Origin: an uncultured Paracoccaceae bacterium
GTDB taxonomy: Bacteria; Pseudomonadota; Alphaproteobacteria; Rhodobacterales; Rhodobacteraceae
NCBI GenBank assembly: GCA_947497065.1
Contig: CANMEQ010000004.1
Coordinates: forward strand, 62,001-126,000
Reading direction: 5' to 3'
Length of the DNA stretch: 64,000 bases
Shown here: piece by piece, positions 19,060-27,578 of the stretch
Layout: the number at the start of each line of letters is the position of its first letter
Numbering within the stretch: position 1 is the first letter of the stretch
Translations under genes and position numbers: made by a program
Notes under the pieces: generated by a model
What the model was told of the DNA's origin: nothing
Database searches by the model: none
Seen by the model: only the letters and a program-made list of their open reading frames with translations

Positions 19060-20682
19060 TCAGGCCTCCTGCTCCTCGTCAGTTTCGACTTCCGCGTCTT
19101 CTGCATCCGCTTCAGAAACGAGATCGTCAGGATCAACCCAACCCAACATAACGCGGGCTGTCATGATCATATCCTGCGCATCTTCAAGGCTCACCTCGAA
19201 TGGCTCAAGCGAACCATCATCTTTGCTGCGTTCGCCATCGACCACTGTCCAGCCACCGGCGAGTTCCCAGTCGGCGCACGTTGCAAAATCTTCCAGCGTT
19301 TTCACGCCATCTTTTGCCAATGCCTCTACCATTTGGGGCGTCAGGCCTTCGAATGCAATAAGGCTGTCTTCGACGCCCAGTTCGCGTGCGTTGGCCAGAG
19401 CCTTGGCGTTCTGCGCTTCGATCACATCGCGGGCACGGGCCTGCAACTCACCAGCTGTGGCTTCGTCGACGCCGTCAATAACCAACAGTTCTTCAACTTC
19501 CACATAGGCGACCTCTTCGAGGCTTGTGAAACCTTCAGATACCAACAACTGAGCGAAAAATTCATCGAGGTCCAATGTATCGATGAACAGTTTGGTACGC
19601 AGTTCGAATTCAGCCTGACGACGCTTGGATTCTTCTTCCTCGGTCAGGATATCGATATCAAGGCCCGTCAATTGAGACGCCAAACGTACGTTTTGGCCAC
19701 GACGGCCGATCGCCAGAGACAGCTGCTCTTCTGGAACAACAACTTCGATGCGTTCTGCATCTTCGTCGAATACGACTTTAGACACTTCTGCAGGCTGCAA
19801 CGCGTTCACAAGGAACGTCGGCATATCTTCATTCCAAGGAATGATATCGATTTTTTCGCCCTGAAGTTCGTTCACAACAGCCTGAACACGAGAACCACGC
19901 ATACCTACACAAGCACCAACCGGGTCGATGGAGTTGTCATAAGAAATTACAGCGATCTTCGCGCGTGAGCCTGGGTCGCGTGCAACAGATTTGATCTCGA
20001 TGATGCCTTCGTAAATTTCTGGCACTTCCATCTTGAACAGTTCCGCCATGAATTGCGGGTCTGTCCGGCTGAGGAAAATCTGCGGGCCACGCTGTTCGCG
20101 GCGCACATCTTTGATGAAACAGCGCACACGATCGTTCGGGCGATAGCTTTCACGGCCGATTTTTTCATTACGACGAAGGATCGCTTCGCCTGTGCCCACA
20201 TCAACGATAACGTTGCCGTACTCTTCGCGTTTGACCTGTGCGTTGATGATTGTACCAGCGCGGTCTTTGAAGTCTTCGTATTGCTTGTCGCGCTCTGCTT
20301 CACGGACCTTTTGCAAGATCACCTGCTTGGCAGATTGTGCAGCGATTCGGCCCATTTCAACAGGGGGCACTTCTTCCACGAATGTCTGACCGACTTCGGG
20401 GTTTTCCATGTACTGTTTGGCTTGCTCGACTGTGAACTCGGCCTGATAGTTTTCAAGCTCTTCATCCGCCACAACAGTACGCACGCGCGTGAACGTTGCG
20501 CGACCTGTTTTGCGGTCGATAGAAACGCGGATGTCCATTTCAGAGCCGTAGCGCGATTTCGCAGCCCGAGCGAGGGATTCTTCCATCGCTTCAACAACCA
20601 AACCGGGGTCGATTTGTTTTTCGCGGGCCACGGCCTCTGCGGTTTGCAACAGTTCAAGCTGGTTGGCAGATGTAATCGCCAT
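19060..20682 (-). CDS. nusA: Transcription termination/antitermination factor NusA
   Basis: Binds RNA polymerase and nascent RNA, affecting pausing, intrinsic termination and antitermination. 540 aa with an N-terminal RNAP-binding domain (about 1-125), S1 domain (GNVIVDVGTGEAIL near 140-153), KH1/KH2 (SYDNSIDPVGACVGMRGSRV near 250-270, SLAIGRRGQNVRLAS near 320), and C-terminal helix-hairpin-helix repeats of the proteobacterial type, ending in an acidic tail. Start overlaps the rimP stop (TGATG). In E. coli NusA regulates its own operon through leader terminators; see the leader hairpin at 21303-21331. Confidence 0.98.
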   Translation of the reverse strand: MAITSANQLELLQTAEAVAREKQIDPGLVVEAMEESLARAAKSRYGSEMDIRVSIDRKTGRATFTRVRTVVADEELENYQAEFTVEQAKQYMENPEVGQTFVEEVPPVEMGRIAAQSAKQVILQKVREAERDKQYEDFKDRAGTIINAQVKREEYGNVIVDVGTGEAILRRNEKIGRESYRPNDRVRCFIKDVRREQRGPQIFLSRTDPQFMAELFKMEVPEIYEGIIEIKSVARDPGSRAKIAVISYDNSIDPVGACVGMRGSRVQAVVNELQGEKIDIIPWNEDMPTFLVNALQPAEVSKVVFDEDAERIEVVVPEEQLSLAIGRRGQNVRLASQLTGLDIDILTEEEESKRRQAEFELRTKLFIDTLDLDEFFAQLLVSEGFTSLEEVAYVEVEELLVIDGVDEATAGELQARARDVIEAQNAKALANARELGVEDSLIAFEGLTPQMVEALAKDGVKTLEDFATCADWELAGGWTVVDGERSKDDGSLEPFEVSLEDAQDMIMTARVMLGWVDPDDLVSEADAEDAEVETDEEQEA

Positions 20683-21275
20683 CAGTCTTTCTCCTCTTCA
20701 GAGCCGTCCAACACGGTCTCAACTTCGTCAAATTGGGTTTCATCGATTTGGCCCGCATCTTTGCGGCCCTTCAAAACATCTCGGATCAAATCATCCGTCA
20801 GAACAAGTTTGGCGTCCGTCAGCCATTCGAATTTAAGACCGATAGTCACGGCCTGACCTTGGTCTTCAATTTCGATCAAGACCTCGTCGCCCTCGGTCCC
20901 GCGCAATTCGCCTTTGAATCGGCGGCGTCCGTCGATCAATTCTTCGGTTTCGATTTTGGCCTCATTACCTTCCCATTGATCGAAATCTTTCAAACGGGTC
21001 AACGGGCGGTCGATACCGGGGCTAGAAACCTCCAGCGTGTAGGCATCCAGGATCGGGTCTTCGACGTCTAGCAACGCGGACACGGCGGTGCTGATCTTGG
21101 CGCAATCGTCAACTTCGATTGTGCCATCAGGTTTTTGCGCCATGATCTGTAGAATCGATTCTTTACCGGTCATCAGGCGCACACGCACGACTTCATACCC
21201 CATGTCCTCGACAGTCGGGGTGATGATTTCTGTAATGCGGCGATCCATAGCCGCGCGGGCAATCAGGTCAGACAT
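20682..21275 (-). CDS. rimP: Ribosome maturation factor RimP
   Basis: Needed for 30S subunit assembly. 197 aa with the two-domain RimP layout: N-terminal α/β domain ([42 protein letters not shown]) and a C-terminal Sm-like domain. The ATG at 21275 has GAGAG 5 nt upstream; an ATG at 21287 is possible but has no comparable site. First gene of the nusA-infB operon. Confidence 0.95.
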   Translation of the reverse strand: MSDLIARAAMDRRITEIITPTVEDMGYEVVRVRLMTGKESILQIMAQKPDGTIEVDDCAKISTAVSALLDVEDPILDAYTLEVSSPGIDRPLTRLKDFDQWEGNEAKIETEELIDGRRRFKGELRGTEGDEVLIEIEDQGQAVTIGLKFEWLTDAKLVLTDDLIRDVLKGRKDAGQIDETQFDEVETVLDGSEEEKD

Positions 21276-21302
21276 TTGTACTCTCATATGGCCTGAAATT
21301 CA

Positions 21303-21331
21303 GGCATAAAAAAACGGGCTCGCGGCCCGTT
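21303..21331 (-). terminator. Intrinsic terminator in the leader of the rimP-nusA operon
   Basis: Minus-strand stem AACGGGC / GCCCGTT (21325-21331 and 21313-21319), 5-nt loop, followed by seven T. It is 105 nt beyond the mltB stop but only about 28 nt before the rimP ATG, and downstream of a good promoter match (21384-21412). It may end mltB read-through, act as an attenuator of the nusA operon, or both. Confidence 0.8.
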
Positions 21332-21383
21332 GTGAATTCCGGTGGTGCCGTGGTTTAGAAGCCAGAGCGCCGCTGTTGAGGAC

Positions 21384-21412
21384 GATATACGTAACAAAAC
21401 CCAAAACTGCAA
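21384..21412 (-). promoter_or_regulatory. Putative sigma-70 promoter of the rimP-nusA-ylxR-infB operon
   Basis: On the minus strand TTGCAG (21412-21407) and TATATC (21389-21384) are separated by exactly 17 nt. The predicted transcript would begin near 21377 and contain the terminator hairpin before rimP. Identified by eye. Confidence 0.5.
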
Positions 21413-21435
21413 GGCTTCGTTTTCGCCTGACCGCC

Positions 21436-22641
21436 CTAGCGCAGAATTGCGCGTATCAATGCATTTGTCGGATAGCATGTTGCAGCGCGGTCATTCGCTT
21501 CTTGCCACGCACCTATCGAGCGGCGCGTCTTAAAGCCAACCAAACCGTCGGCGCCACCGACGTCAAAGCCACTGGCCACCAAAATTTGCTGCATCGATAA
21601 AACATCTGCGGCACGGATAGTGTCACCCTGCCCCCATGATCTCTCAAAATCTGACGATCCAAACGCGATCCGGTCTCCCACATGCCCCACGTACAATGCG
21701 TAAGCGTCACTTTCATTGTATTGCTTCAAAACGTAGAAATTATCCGTGACCAAAAATGCAGGCCCGTCCTGACCCGCAGGCATCAAAAGATACCCGGTCT
21801 CGGCGCGCTCGGCCGGCGGGAATGGACCACCGCTAACTCGTGTTACGCCTTCGCGTTCCCAGTCCGCGATACTGCGCCCCTGATCTGGCCCTTCCTCGGT
21901 GCAAGAGACATGGCTGGGGACATGAACCTCGAAACCCCAATCCCTATTCGCACGCCAATCATGATCTTTCAGGTAGTGACCGATGGAGGCCAAAGTGTCC
22001 GCTTCCGACGACCAGATATCCCTATGGCCATCGCCATTTCCATCAACTGCGTACTCTAAAAAATTTGTTGGCATGAATTGCGGTTGCCCAAGAGCGCCCG
22101 CCCAAGAGCTCCGCATCTGTGATCGGTGCGCATATCCAGATTGAACGATTTGCATCGCCGCAACCAACTCATTTGAAAAATAGTCTCGGCGTCGACCTAA
22201 ATAGGCATGTGTCGCAAGGACATCGAAGGCATCATGTGGGATTGAAGCGCGCCCAAAACTGCTTTCGCGCCCCCAAATGGCGAGAATAACATGCCCTGGA
22301 ACGCCCGTCGCTCGCTCAATTTCCCTGAGCGTCCCCGCGTGCGTTCGATAATGCGATTGCCCAATACGCGTGTTGTCACGCAGCCCGCCGGCAGAAAAAT
22401 ACCTGCGCGGATGACGGAATTCGGCTTGCGATTGCCCAGCAGAAACACTCAGCCCAGGTAGCGACGGATCGAGGGTGATGTTTTCGAGGATCGACTGAAA
22501 AGTTTGCTCTGTAACACCTTGGGAACGGGCCATCGGCCAAAGCGTGTTTTCAGCCCAGGTTGAAAATTCATCATTCGCTTGGGAGAGCGAGGGGCCGCCA
22601 AACAGCACCACCACAATCGATAAAACGCGAAGAACACACAT
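21436..22641 (-). CDS. Lytic murein transglycosylase, MltB family, with peptidoglycan-binding domain
   Basis: Cleaves the MurNAc-GlcNAc bond with 1,6-anhydro product formation in the periplasm. 401 aa with a signal peptide (about 1-22, cleavage near SQA-ND), an SLT_2/MltB catalytic domain (about 25-320) with catalytic Glu126 in WGRESSFG and the GALGQPQFMPTNF motif, and a C-terminal PG_binding_1 domain (VLSMQQILVASGFDVGGADGLVGFKTRRSI). No lipobox, so probably soluble. Its 3' end lies only 24 nt from the rimP promoter. Confidence 0.92.
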   Translation of the reverse strand: MCVLRVLSIVVVLFGGPSLSQANDEFSTWAENTLWPMARSQGVTEQTFQSILENITLDPSLPGLSVSAGQSQAEFRHPRRYFSAGGLRDNTRIGQSHYRTHAGTLREIERATGVPGHVILAIWGRESSFGRASIPHDAFDVLATHAYLGRRRDYFSNELVAAMQIVQSGYAHRSQMRSSWAGALGQPQFMPTNFLEYAVDGNGDGHRDIWSSEADTLASIGHYLKDHDWRANRDWGFEVHVPSHVSCTEEGPDQGRSIADWEREGVTRVSGGPFPPAERAETGYLLMPAGQDGPAFLVTDNFYVLKQYNESDAYALYVGHVGDRIAFGSSDFERSWGQGDTIRAADVLSMQQILVASGFDVGGADGLVGFKTRRSIGAWQEANDRAATCYPTNALIRAILR

Positions 22642-22749
22642 GAGAGACTTTCAAACTATTCAATCGATTTAGACCCTATGCACCGTCAGGTCGCAAACAT
22701 TTGTCAGCAGACAGGTGGGGTGCTCCATATTTCGCTGATTGGCGTGACA

Positions 22750-23886
22750 TTAGACTTTGACCCAAGCAGCATTGTTTTGTGACGATTCAACGCAAGCACT
22801 TATGAAACGCATGCCGTCCATCCCTTCGGAAATCCCAGGAAGAGAACCCATCGCATTTTCTCGAGGCGTGCCCGATTGAACGGCGCGAATGGCACTTGCT
22901 GCTTGATTATAGATGGTCGCGAAACCTTCGAGATACCCTTCGGGATGCCCACCCGGAGTACGGCTTACTGCTGCTGCGGCGTCATTCGCGCCCGCCCCTC
23001 CTCGGGTTAGAAGGCGCTTGGCTTCCCCGGTAGGTGTGAACCAAAGGTAGTTCGGGTCTTCTTGCGACCATTCCAAGCCGCCTTTGCTGCCATAGATACG
23101 CAATTTCAGTGCGTTTTCATTGCCCATTGCCACCTGCGAAGACCACAACATTCCTCTCGCCCCGCCATCAAAACGGAGCATTACATGGGCATTGTCATCC
23201 AAAATGCGCCCATCCCCGAAGGCATGCAAATCTGCCGCAAGACTTTCGACCGATAAACCACTGACAAAACAGGCCAAATTATGTGCATGGGTCCCGATGT
23301 CGCCGACGGATCCGCCAGCACCAGATCGCGCTGGATCTGTACGCCACTCCGCTTGTTTCACACCTTCGTTTTCCATCGGTGTGGCGAGCCAGTCTTGCGC
23401 GTATTCAACCTGCACAACTCGAACATCGCCCAGATCACCAGCTTCAACCATTGCGCGTGCCTGCCGGATCATTGGGTATCCGGTGTAGTTATGGGTAAGC
23501 ACAAATAACGCATCACTTTCAGCGGCAGATCGCGCTAGCGCATTCGCATCCTCCATCGTTGACGTAAGAGGCTTGTCGCAGATCACGTGGATGCCTTTGC
23601 TTAAAAACGCTGCTGCCGCGGCACAGTGAACATGATTGGGTGTCACGATACTCACCGCTTCAATTCCATCTGCGCGCGCTACTTCAGCCTCGGCCATCTC
23701 GGAAAAGGACCCGTAGGACCGCGCAATGCCGAGCGTTTGCGCACTTGCTTCAGACTTTTCGGGTGTCGAAGACAGCGCACCGGCAACCAAGTCAAACTGA
23801 CCATCGATCCGGGCTGCTATGCGATGCACCCCACCAATAAATGCGTCGTTCCCGCCACCGACCATGCCCAAACGAATACGCGTCAT
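22750..23886 (-). CDS. Gfo/Idh/MocA family NAD(P)-dependent oxidoreductase
   Basis: 378 aa. N-terminal Rossmann fold (RLGMVGGGNDAFIGGVHRIAA, residues 4-24), the DKPLT motif near 103-107 with the conserved Lys, and the C-terminal αβ domain with GDIGTHAHNL (His of the catalytic region). These enzymes oxidise or reduce sugar hydroxyls, often at C3 of glycosides or on inositols. Overlaps the upstream XI-like gene by ATGA, so the two act together. The substrate is unknown; the neighbourhood points to a plant- or algal-derived glycoside or uronide. Confidence 0.85.
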   Translation of the reverse strand: MTRIRLGMVGGGNDAFIGGVHRIAARIDGQFDLVAGALSSTPEKSEASAQTLGIARSYGSFSEMAEAEVARADGIEAVSIVTPNHVHCAAAAAFLSKGIHVICDKPLTSTMEDANALARSAAESDALFVLTHNYTGYPMIRQARAMVEAGDLGDVRVVQVEYAQDWLATPMENEGVKQAEWRTDPARSGAGGSVGDIGTHAHNLACFVSGLSVESLAADLHAFGDGRILDDNAHVMLRFDGGARGMLWSSQVAMGNENALKLRIYGSKGGLEWSQEDPNYLWFTPTGEAKRLLTRGGAGANDAAAAVSRTPGGHPEGYLEGFATIYNQAASAIRAVQSGTPRENAMGSLPGISEGMDGMRFISACVESSQNNAAWVKV

Positions 23887-24941
23887 TGGTCAATTCCCAA
23901 CATTTTACGGTTTGCGGCTTCGTCCGCCCCCCCATCGGCAAAGTCATCAAATGCTCGTTCGGTCACGCGAATGATGTGGTCCTTTACAAATTGTGCGCCT
24001 TCGCGGGCACCGTCTTCTGGATGCTTGATGGCGCATTCCCATTCGACCACAGCCCAACCGTCAAAGTTGTTCGCAGCCATTTTGGAAAAGATCGCTGCGA
24101 AATCCACTTGGCCATCACCCAGACTGCGGAAACGCCCTGCACGATCGACCCACGGTTGATAGCCGGAATAAACACCTTGGCGCCCTGTTGGATTGAACTC
24201 CGCGTCTTTCACATGGAACATTCGAATGCGGTCTTTGTAGATCTCAAGATTATCGAGATAATCGAGGCACTGCAGCACGTAGTGAGACGGGTCATAAAGC
24301 ATGCACGCACGATCGTGATTTCCTGTGCGTTCCAAGAACATTTCATAGGTGACGCCATCATGAAGATCTTCGCCCGGGTGAATTTCATAGCACACGTCAA
24401 CACCGCAGTCTTCTGCATGATTCAAAATGGGCAACCAACGAGCAGCTAGCTCATCAAATGCGGTTTCAATCAAACCCGCAGGACGTTGCGGCCATGGATA
24501 AACATAGGGCCATGCCAAGGCCCCAGAAAACGTTGCGTGGGCCCCGATGCCCAAATTCATCGAAGCGGTCAGTGCTTTTTTCACCTGGTCGACAGCCCAT
24601 TCCTGACGGGCTTTTGGGTTCCCCTGTACGTGAGGTGCCGCAAATCCGTCAAATGCGGCGTCATAGGCAGGATGTACCGCCACAAGCTGACCTTGAAGGT
24701 GGCTCGACAATTCGGTCACAGCAATTCCGTTGGCCGCAGCTTGACCCTTAAAATCGTCGCAGTAGGCCTTACTCTCTGCCGCCTTTTCCAAATCAAAGAA
24801 CCGCCCATCCCACGATGGAACCTGCACCCCTTTGTAGCCGCAATCAGCTGCCCATTTCGTGATGCTATCCCACGAGTCAAACGGAGCGTCATCCCCAGCA
24901 AACTGCGCCAAAAACAGCGCGGGCCCTTTGATCGTTTTCAT
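23883..24941 (-). CDS. Xylose-isomerase-like TIM barrel protein (sugar isomerase/epimerase or lyase)
   Basis: 352 aa of the AP_endonuc_2/XI-like TIM-barrel superfamily. Likely metal ligands are visible in CYEIHPGE (about 186-193), YDPSH (about 220), MFHVKD (about 246) and VEWECA (about 302). Members are annotated as sugar phosphate isomerases/epimerases, but recently described relatives paired with Gfo/Idh/MocA dehydrogenases cleave 3-keto-glycosides by β-elimination. ATGA overlap with the oxidoreductase favours such a pair; the exact reaction cannot be read from sequence. Confidence 0.8.
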   Translation of the reverse strand: MKTIKGPALFLAQFAGDDAPFDSWDSITKWAADCGYKGVQVPSWDGRFFDLEKAAESKAYCDDFKGQAAANGIAVTELSSHLQGQLVAVHPAYDAAFDGFAAPHVQGNPKARQEWAVDQVKKALTASMNLGIGAHATFSGALAWPYVYPWPQRPAGLIETAFDELAARWLPILNHAEDCGVDVCYEIHPGEDLHDGVTYEMFLERTGNHDRACMLYDPSHYVLQCLDYLDNLEIYKDRIRMFHVKDAEFNPTGRQGVYSGYQPWVDRAGRFRSLGDGQVDFAAIFSKMAANNFDGWAVVEWECAIKHPEDGAREGAQFVKDHIIRVTERAFDDFADGGADEAANRKMLGIDQ

Positions 24942-25098
24942 ATTCTTCCTCCGTTTATCAGCAGAAATTCTACTGATGTTTGTCTTTCATGGGTCTCAAT
25001 AGTCGATCTAATCGTTACATAGATTGCTAGACGGCCCAGCTTGGCATCACATTTGTAGATTGTGAAATACGGGGCAATTAAAAAGATTCATTTTTTGG

Positions 25099-25124
25099 GG
25101 AACCTATTTCAATTCCAGACGTTT
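25099..25124 (+). promoter_or_regulatory. EcfG-like promoter of a candidate small RNA
   Basis: GGAAC (25099-25103), 16 nt, CGTTT (25120-25124). This is an exact match to the alphaproteobacterial general-stress sigma factor consensus GGAAC-N16/17-CGTT. Predicted start near 25130 is directly in front of two hairpins. Chance occurrence cannot be excluded, and EcfG is not universal in Rhodobacteraceae. Confidence 0.45.
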
Positions 25125-25129
25125 GATTG

Positions 25130-25215
25130 TCGATAAAAAGGAAAATGGTCCCCTCCCTACATTTTCCTTTATCTGCCAGAAGCCCTCAGGATGTCCCCTC
25201 CTGAGGGCTATTTTA
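25130..25215 (+). ncRNA. Candidate trans-acting small RNA with twin C-rich loop hairpins
   Basis: No ORF fits this stretch. Hairpin 1 has perfect 10-bp arms AAGGAAAATG (25138-25147) / CATTTTCCTT (25160-25169) and a 12-nt loop GTCCCCTCCCTA. Hairpin 2 has perfect 11-bp arms AGCCCTCAGGA (25181-25191) / TCCTGAGGGCT (25199-25209), with GTCCCCTCC spanning loop and arm, then ATTTTAT. The shared GUCCCCUCC is complementary to Shine-Dalgarno sequences, as in GsrN of Caulobacter and CcsR-type RNAs of Rhodobacter. A matching promoter lies upstream. On the minus strand the same DNA forms the GH31 operon terminator. Confidence 0.5.
25135..25169 (-). terminator. Intrinsic terminator downstream of the GH31 gene
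   Basis: On the minus strand the 10-bp stem (25160-25169 / 25138-25147) is followed by TTTTT (25139-25135) and ATC. It lies about 50 nt after the GH31 stop. A second stem, 25181-25209, is only 9 nt after the stop. Together they could end the GntR-uxaC-GH31 transcript before the XI-like/Gfo-Idh pair. Confidence 0.7.
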
Positions 25216-25217
25216 TG

Positions 25218-27578
25218 CTACAATAGAAAAGACGACTGAGGTTGGACTTGAGTGCCCTGCACCATGAGTTTTCGTGTTTCTGAGTGAGGCAGCTTGACCA
25301 CCGCAGGCATATCCATTTGCGCGCTAGTGCCGAGTTGTTTCCAGTTTAATCCTATTTCGGTGCCTGACGTTGTAACTTCAAACGCGATCACCGAACGCGG
25401 CGAAGCGACTGACATGCCATCATCTTCGAATAAGACACTACTCCCCTGCCCGTTGGCCTGTGTCGGGAAGACGTGCAGCTCCTTTTTATCTTCAGGCTCG
25501 ACGCTGGCACGTCTCGTTTGGGTCGACATCGTCAATACCGCACCGGCACGTACGAAAATAGGGATCGAGGCTAAATCAACCGTTCTGGTTACCGTGCAAC
25601 CCGGCGCATACCAAATGCCATTCTCAAAATCCCACCAACCTGTTGTGTTTTCGGGGAGATAGATACTGCGTTCCGTCGCGCCTTTATCCACCACATTTGC
25701 AACCAGAAGATCACGGCCCAACATAAAATCATCGGTTTCGTTCCACGCGAGAGGATCGTCGGGATGATCCAGGAATAGAGGCCGCAGCATTGGCTGATCA
25801 TCCTCAACCGCTTGCCATAGCAAAGTATAGAGATACGGCAGTAGTCGGTATCTCAGCTTTAGAGCCGCGCGAATATGAGTGGTGACCTCGGGGTACATCC
25901 AAGGCTCGTTTACTGTGCCGTCGTCATTCCAGGAATGAATGGTGAAGCGGGGGTGGAAAATACCGTTCTGAACCCAACGTACAAACAGCTCCGGATCAGG
26001 GCGGGGGCCGGAAAAGCCACCAACATCATGCCCGACGTTAAACAAACCAGACAGGCTCATTCCCAAGCCAGTTCGGATATTATAGCGCAGGGTTTTCCAA
26101 TCGGTCCGGTTGTCGCCTGACCAAGTCTGCGCGTATCTTTGGACACCGGGCGCACCAGATCGGCAAATCAGGTAGGGTCGCTTGTCTGGGCTATGGCTTT
26201 GTTGCGCCTCAAACGACGCGCGTGTCATGAGGACGGAGTGAAGAGGGCGAATGAGCCCCACATCAATTGGCGTGCCGAAGCCATCGCATTGCGCGGCGCT
26301 GTCCCAGATCTCGTATTCATTATTATCGTTCCACGAGGATTGAATTCCGTGTTCCAGCAATTGGGTTGTGACGCCGTTCTTCCACCACTCAATTGTCGCA
26401 GGGTTCGTGAAATCAAGATGTGAACCTTCGTCATCCCAGAATACTGACCGTTCCGGTTCGCCGGTTTCGCTATCTTTTATAAATAGCCCAGCGGCTGCAG
26501 CTGCTTCGTATTGTGGATGGTCTTGTAAAAGGCACGGCTTGATATTGGCGATCAATTGAATTTGCGCATCGTGGAACTTGGTTACCAAAGACGCGACATC
26601 AGGAACTTTCTGGGTATTCCAATGAAAAACGTATCGTTTCGGTCCGATCGACGTATAGCCCGATGACATTTGAAAACTGTCGCATGGCAAATCGTGCTGG
26701 GCTATTTGTTCTACGAAGGTTTCGAGTTGGGCCTGCGCGTCATCAGCGTCCGTGTAGGACATCGTTGAGCCTGAATACCCCAACGTCCAACGGGGTGGAA
26801 AGGCTGTTCCACCTGTCAAACGAGCCTGCGCCTGAACCAGGTCCAACATTTGTGGCGCCCAGCGCATGTAATAGTCTAGATCGCCGTCTTCGGCACGGTA
26901 GACCCGATATGGCGCGTGATAGTTGTCCAGCTCATTCCCCAGATCAAACCAACAGCTGGAAAGGTTGTCGTAGAAGATAGACCATGCTCCAGCGTTTGAA
27001 GTCTGTGTCATGGTAAACGGGATATGTTTGTAAAGCGGGTCAGTCTTTTCAGCGTCATACCCCATGGCATCGAGGTTGCGCATCTCATAGCGTTTGCCGC
27101 GCCGATCTAGAGGCCCCGTTTTTTCACCCAAGCCGTGAACAGGTTCGTCGGAGTTTCGGCGCAAGTAGTGTTCGTGACGGTGGTCCTTTACCCCCAACAA
27201 AACGCCGCCCGTGGGTCGGTCTTCAACAAATGTAACCCATGTATCACAGATCTTGGTCGCCCAAGAAAAATGTAATGGGTGAGATATCGTGAGCCGCAAG
27301 TTCGGCGTGGACAGGTTTATGGTTTCGCCGAGGTCGATGGTAACATTTGAGCCTGAAAAACCTGCTAGATCATCACGGTTGCGACCTTCCCAAGGAACGT
27401 CCTTGTCTGGCGCAATAGACCATGTTCTTGGCAATCTCCATTCTCCGTCCTTCTTCAGGGACACGCGAAAAAGCATATCCTCAAGGACCATAACACGCAG
27501 GATGTGGCGGTCTTCGACGCGCAGTTCGACCCCGTTTTCAGACGTTCTTTCTACCACCCAACGTCGGAGAGTTTTCAT
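25218..27578 (-). CDS. Glycoside hydrolase family 31 (alpha-glucosidase/alpha-xylosidase type)
   Basis: Retaining exo-acting α-glycosidase of 786 aa. The catalytic nucleophile Asp418 sits in SWNDNNEYEIWD, and the acid/base Asp is expected in TWSGDNRTDWKTLRYN. N-terminal galactose-mutarotase-like β-sandwich, then the (β/α)8 barrel (PPRWTLGYSGSTMSY) and C-terminal β domains. No signal peptide, so it acts on imported oligosaccharides in the cytosol. Start at 27578 is fixed by an ATGA overlap with the upstream dehydrogenase. Substrate unknown; α-glucosides, α-xylosides or α-linked uronide oligomers are possible. Confidence 0.9.
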   Translation of the reverse strand: MKTLRRWVVERTSENGVELRVEDRHILRVMVLEDMLFRVSLKKDGEWRLPRTWSIAPDKDVPWEGRNRDDLAGFSGSNVTIDLGETINLSTPNLRLTISHPLHFSWATKICDTWVTFVEDRPTGGVLLGVKDHRHEHYLRRNSDEPVHGLGEKTGPLDRRGKRYEMRNLDAMGYDAEKTDPLYKHIPFTMTQTSNAGAWSIFYDNLSSCWFDLGNELDNYHAPYRVYRAEDGDLDYYMRWAPQMLDLVQAQARLTGGTAFPPRWTLGYSGSTMSYTDADDAQAQLETFVEQIAQHDLPCDSFQMSSGYTSIGPKRYVFHWNTQKVPDVASLVTKFHDAQIQLIANIKPCLLQDHPQYEAAAAAGLFIKDSETGEPERSVFWDDEGSHLDFTNPATIEWWKNGVTTQLLEHGIQSSWNDNNEYEIWDSAAQCDGFGTPIDVGLIRPLHSVLMTRASFEAQQSHSPDKRPYLICRSGAPGVQRYAQTWSGDNRTDWKTLRYNIRTGLGMSLSGLFNVGHDVGGFSGPRPDPELFVRWVQNGIFHPRFTIHSWNDDGTVNEPWMYPEVTTHIRAALKLRYRLLPYLYTLLWQAVEDDQPMLRPLFLDHPDDPLAWNETDDFMLGRDLLVANVVDKGATERSIYLPENTTGWWDFENGIWYAPGCTVTRTVDLASIPIFVRAGAVLTMSTQTRRASVEPEDKKELHVFPTQANGQGSSVLFEDDGMSVASPRSVIAFEVTTSGTEIGLNWKQLGTSAQMDMPAVVKLPHSETRKLMVQGTQVQPQSSFLL

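Noticed and set aside
19039-20856. Open frames of 309 and 267 aa antisense to nusA
   Set aside because: Shadows of nusA; no independent support.
21335-21390. A tRNA-like stretch upstream of rimP (plus strand GGTTTAGAAGCCAGAGCGCC)
   Set aside because: E. coli has a tRNA gene before rimP-nusA, so I looked for one. There is no acceptor stem, no TΨC arm and no consistent anticodon stem on either strand.
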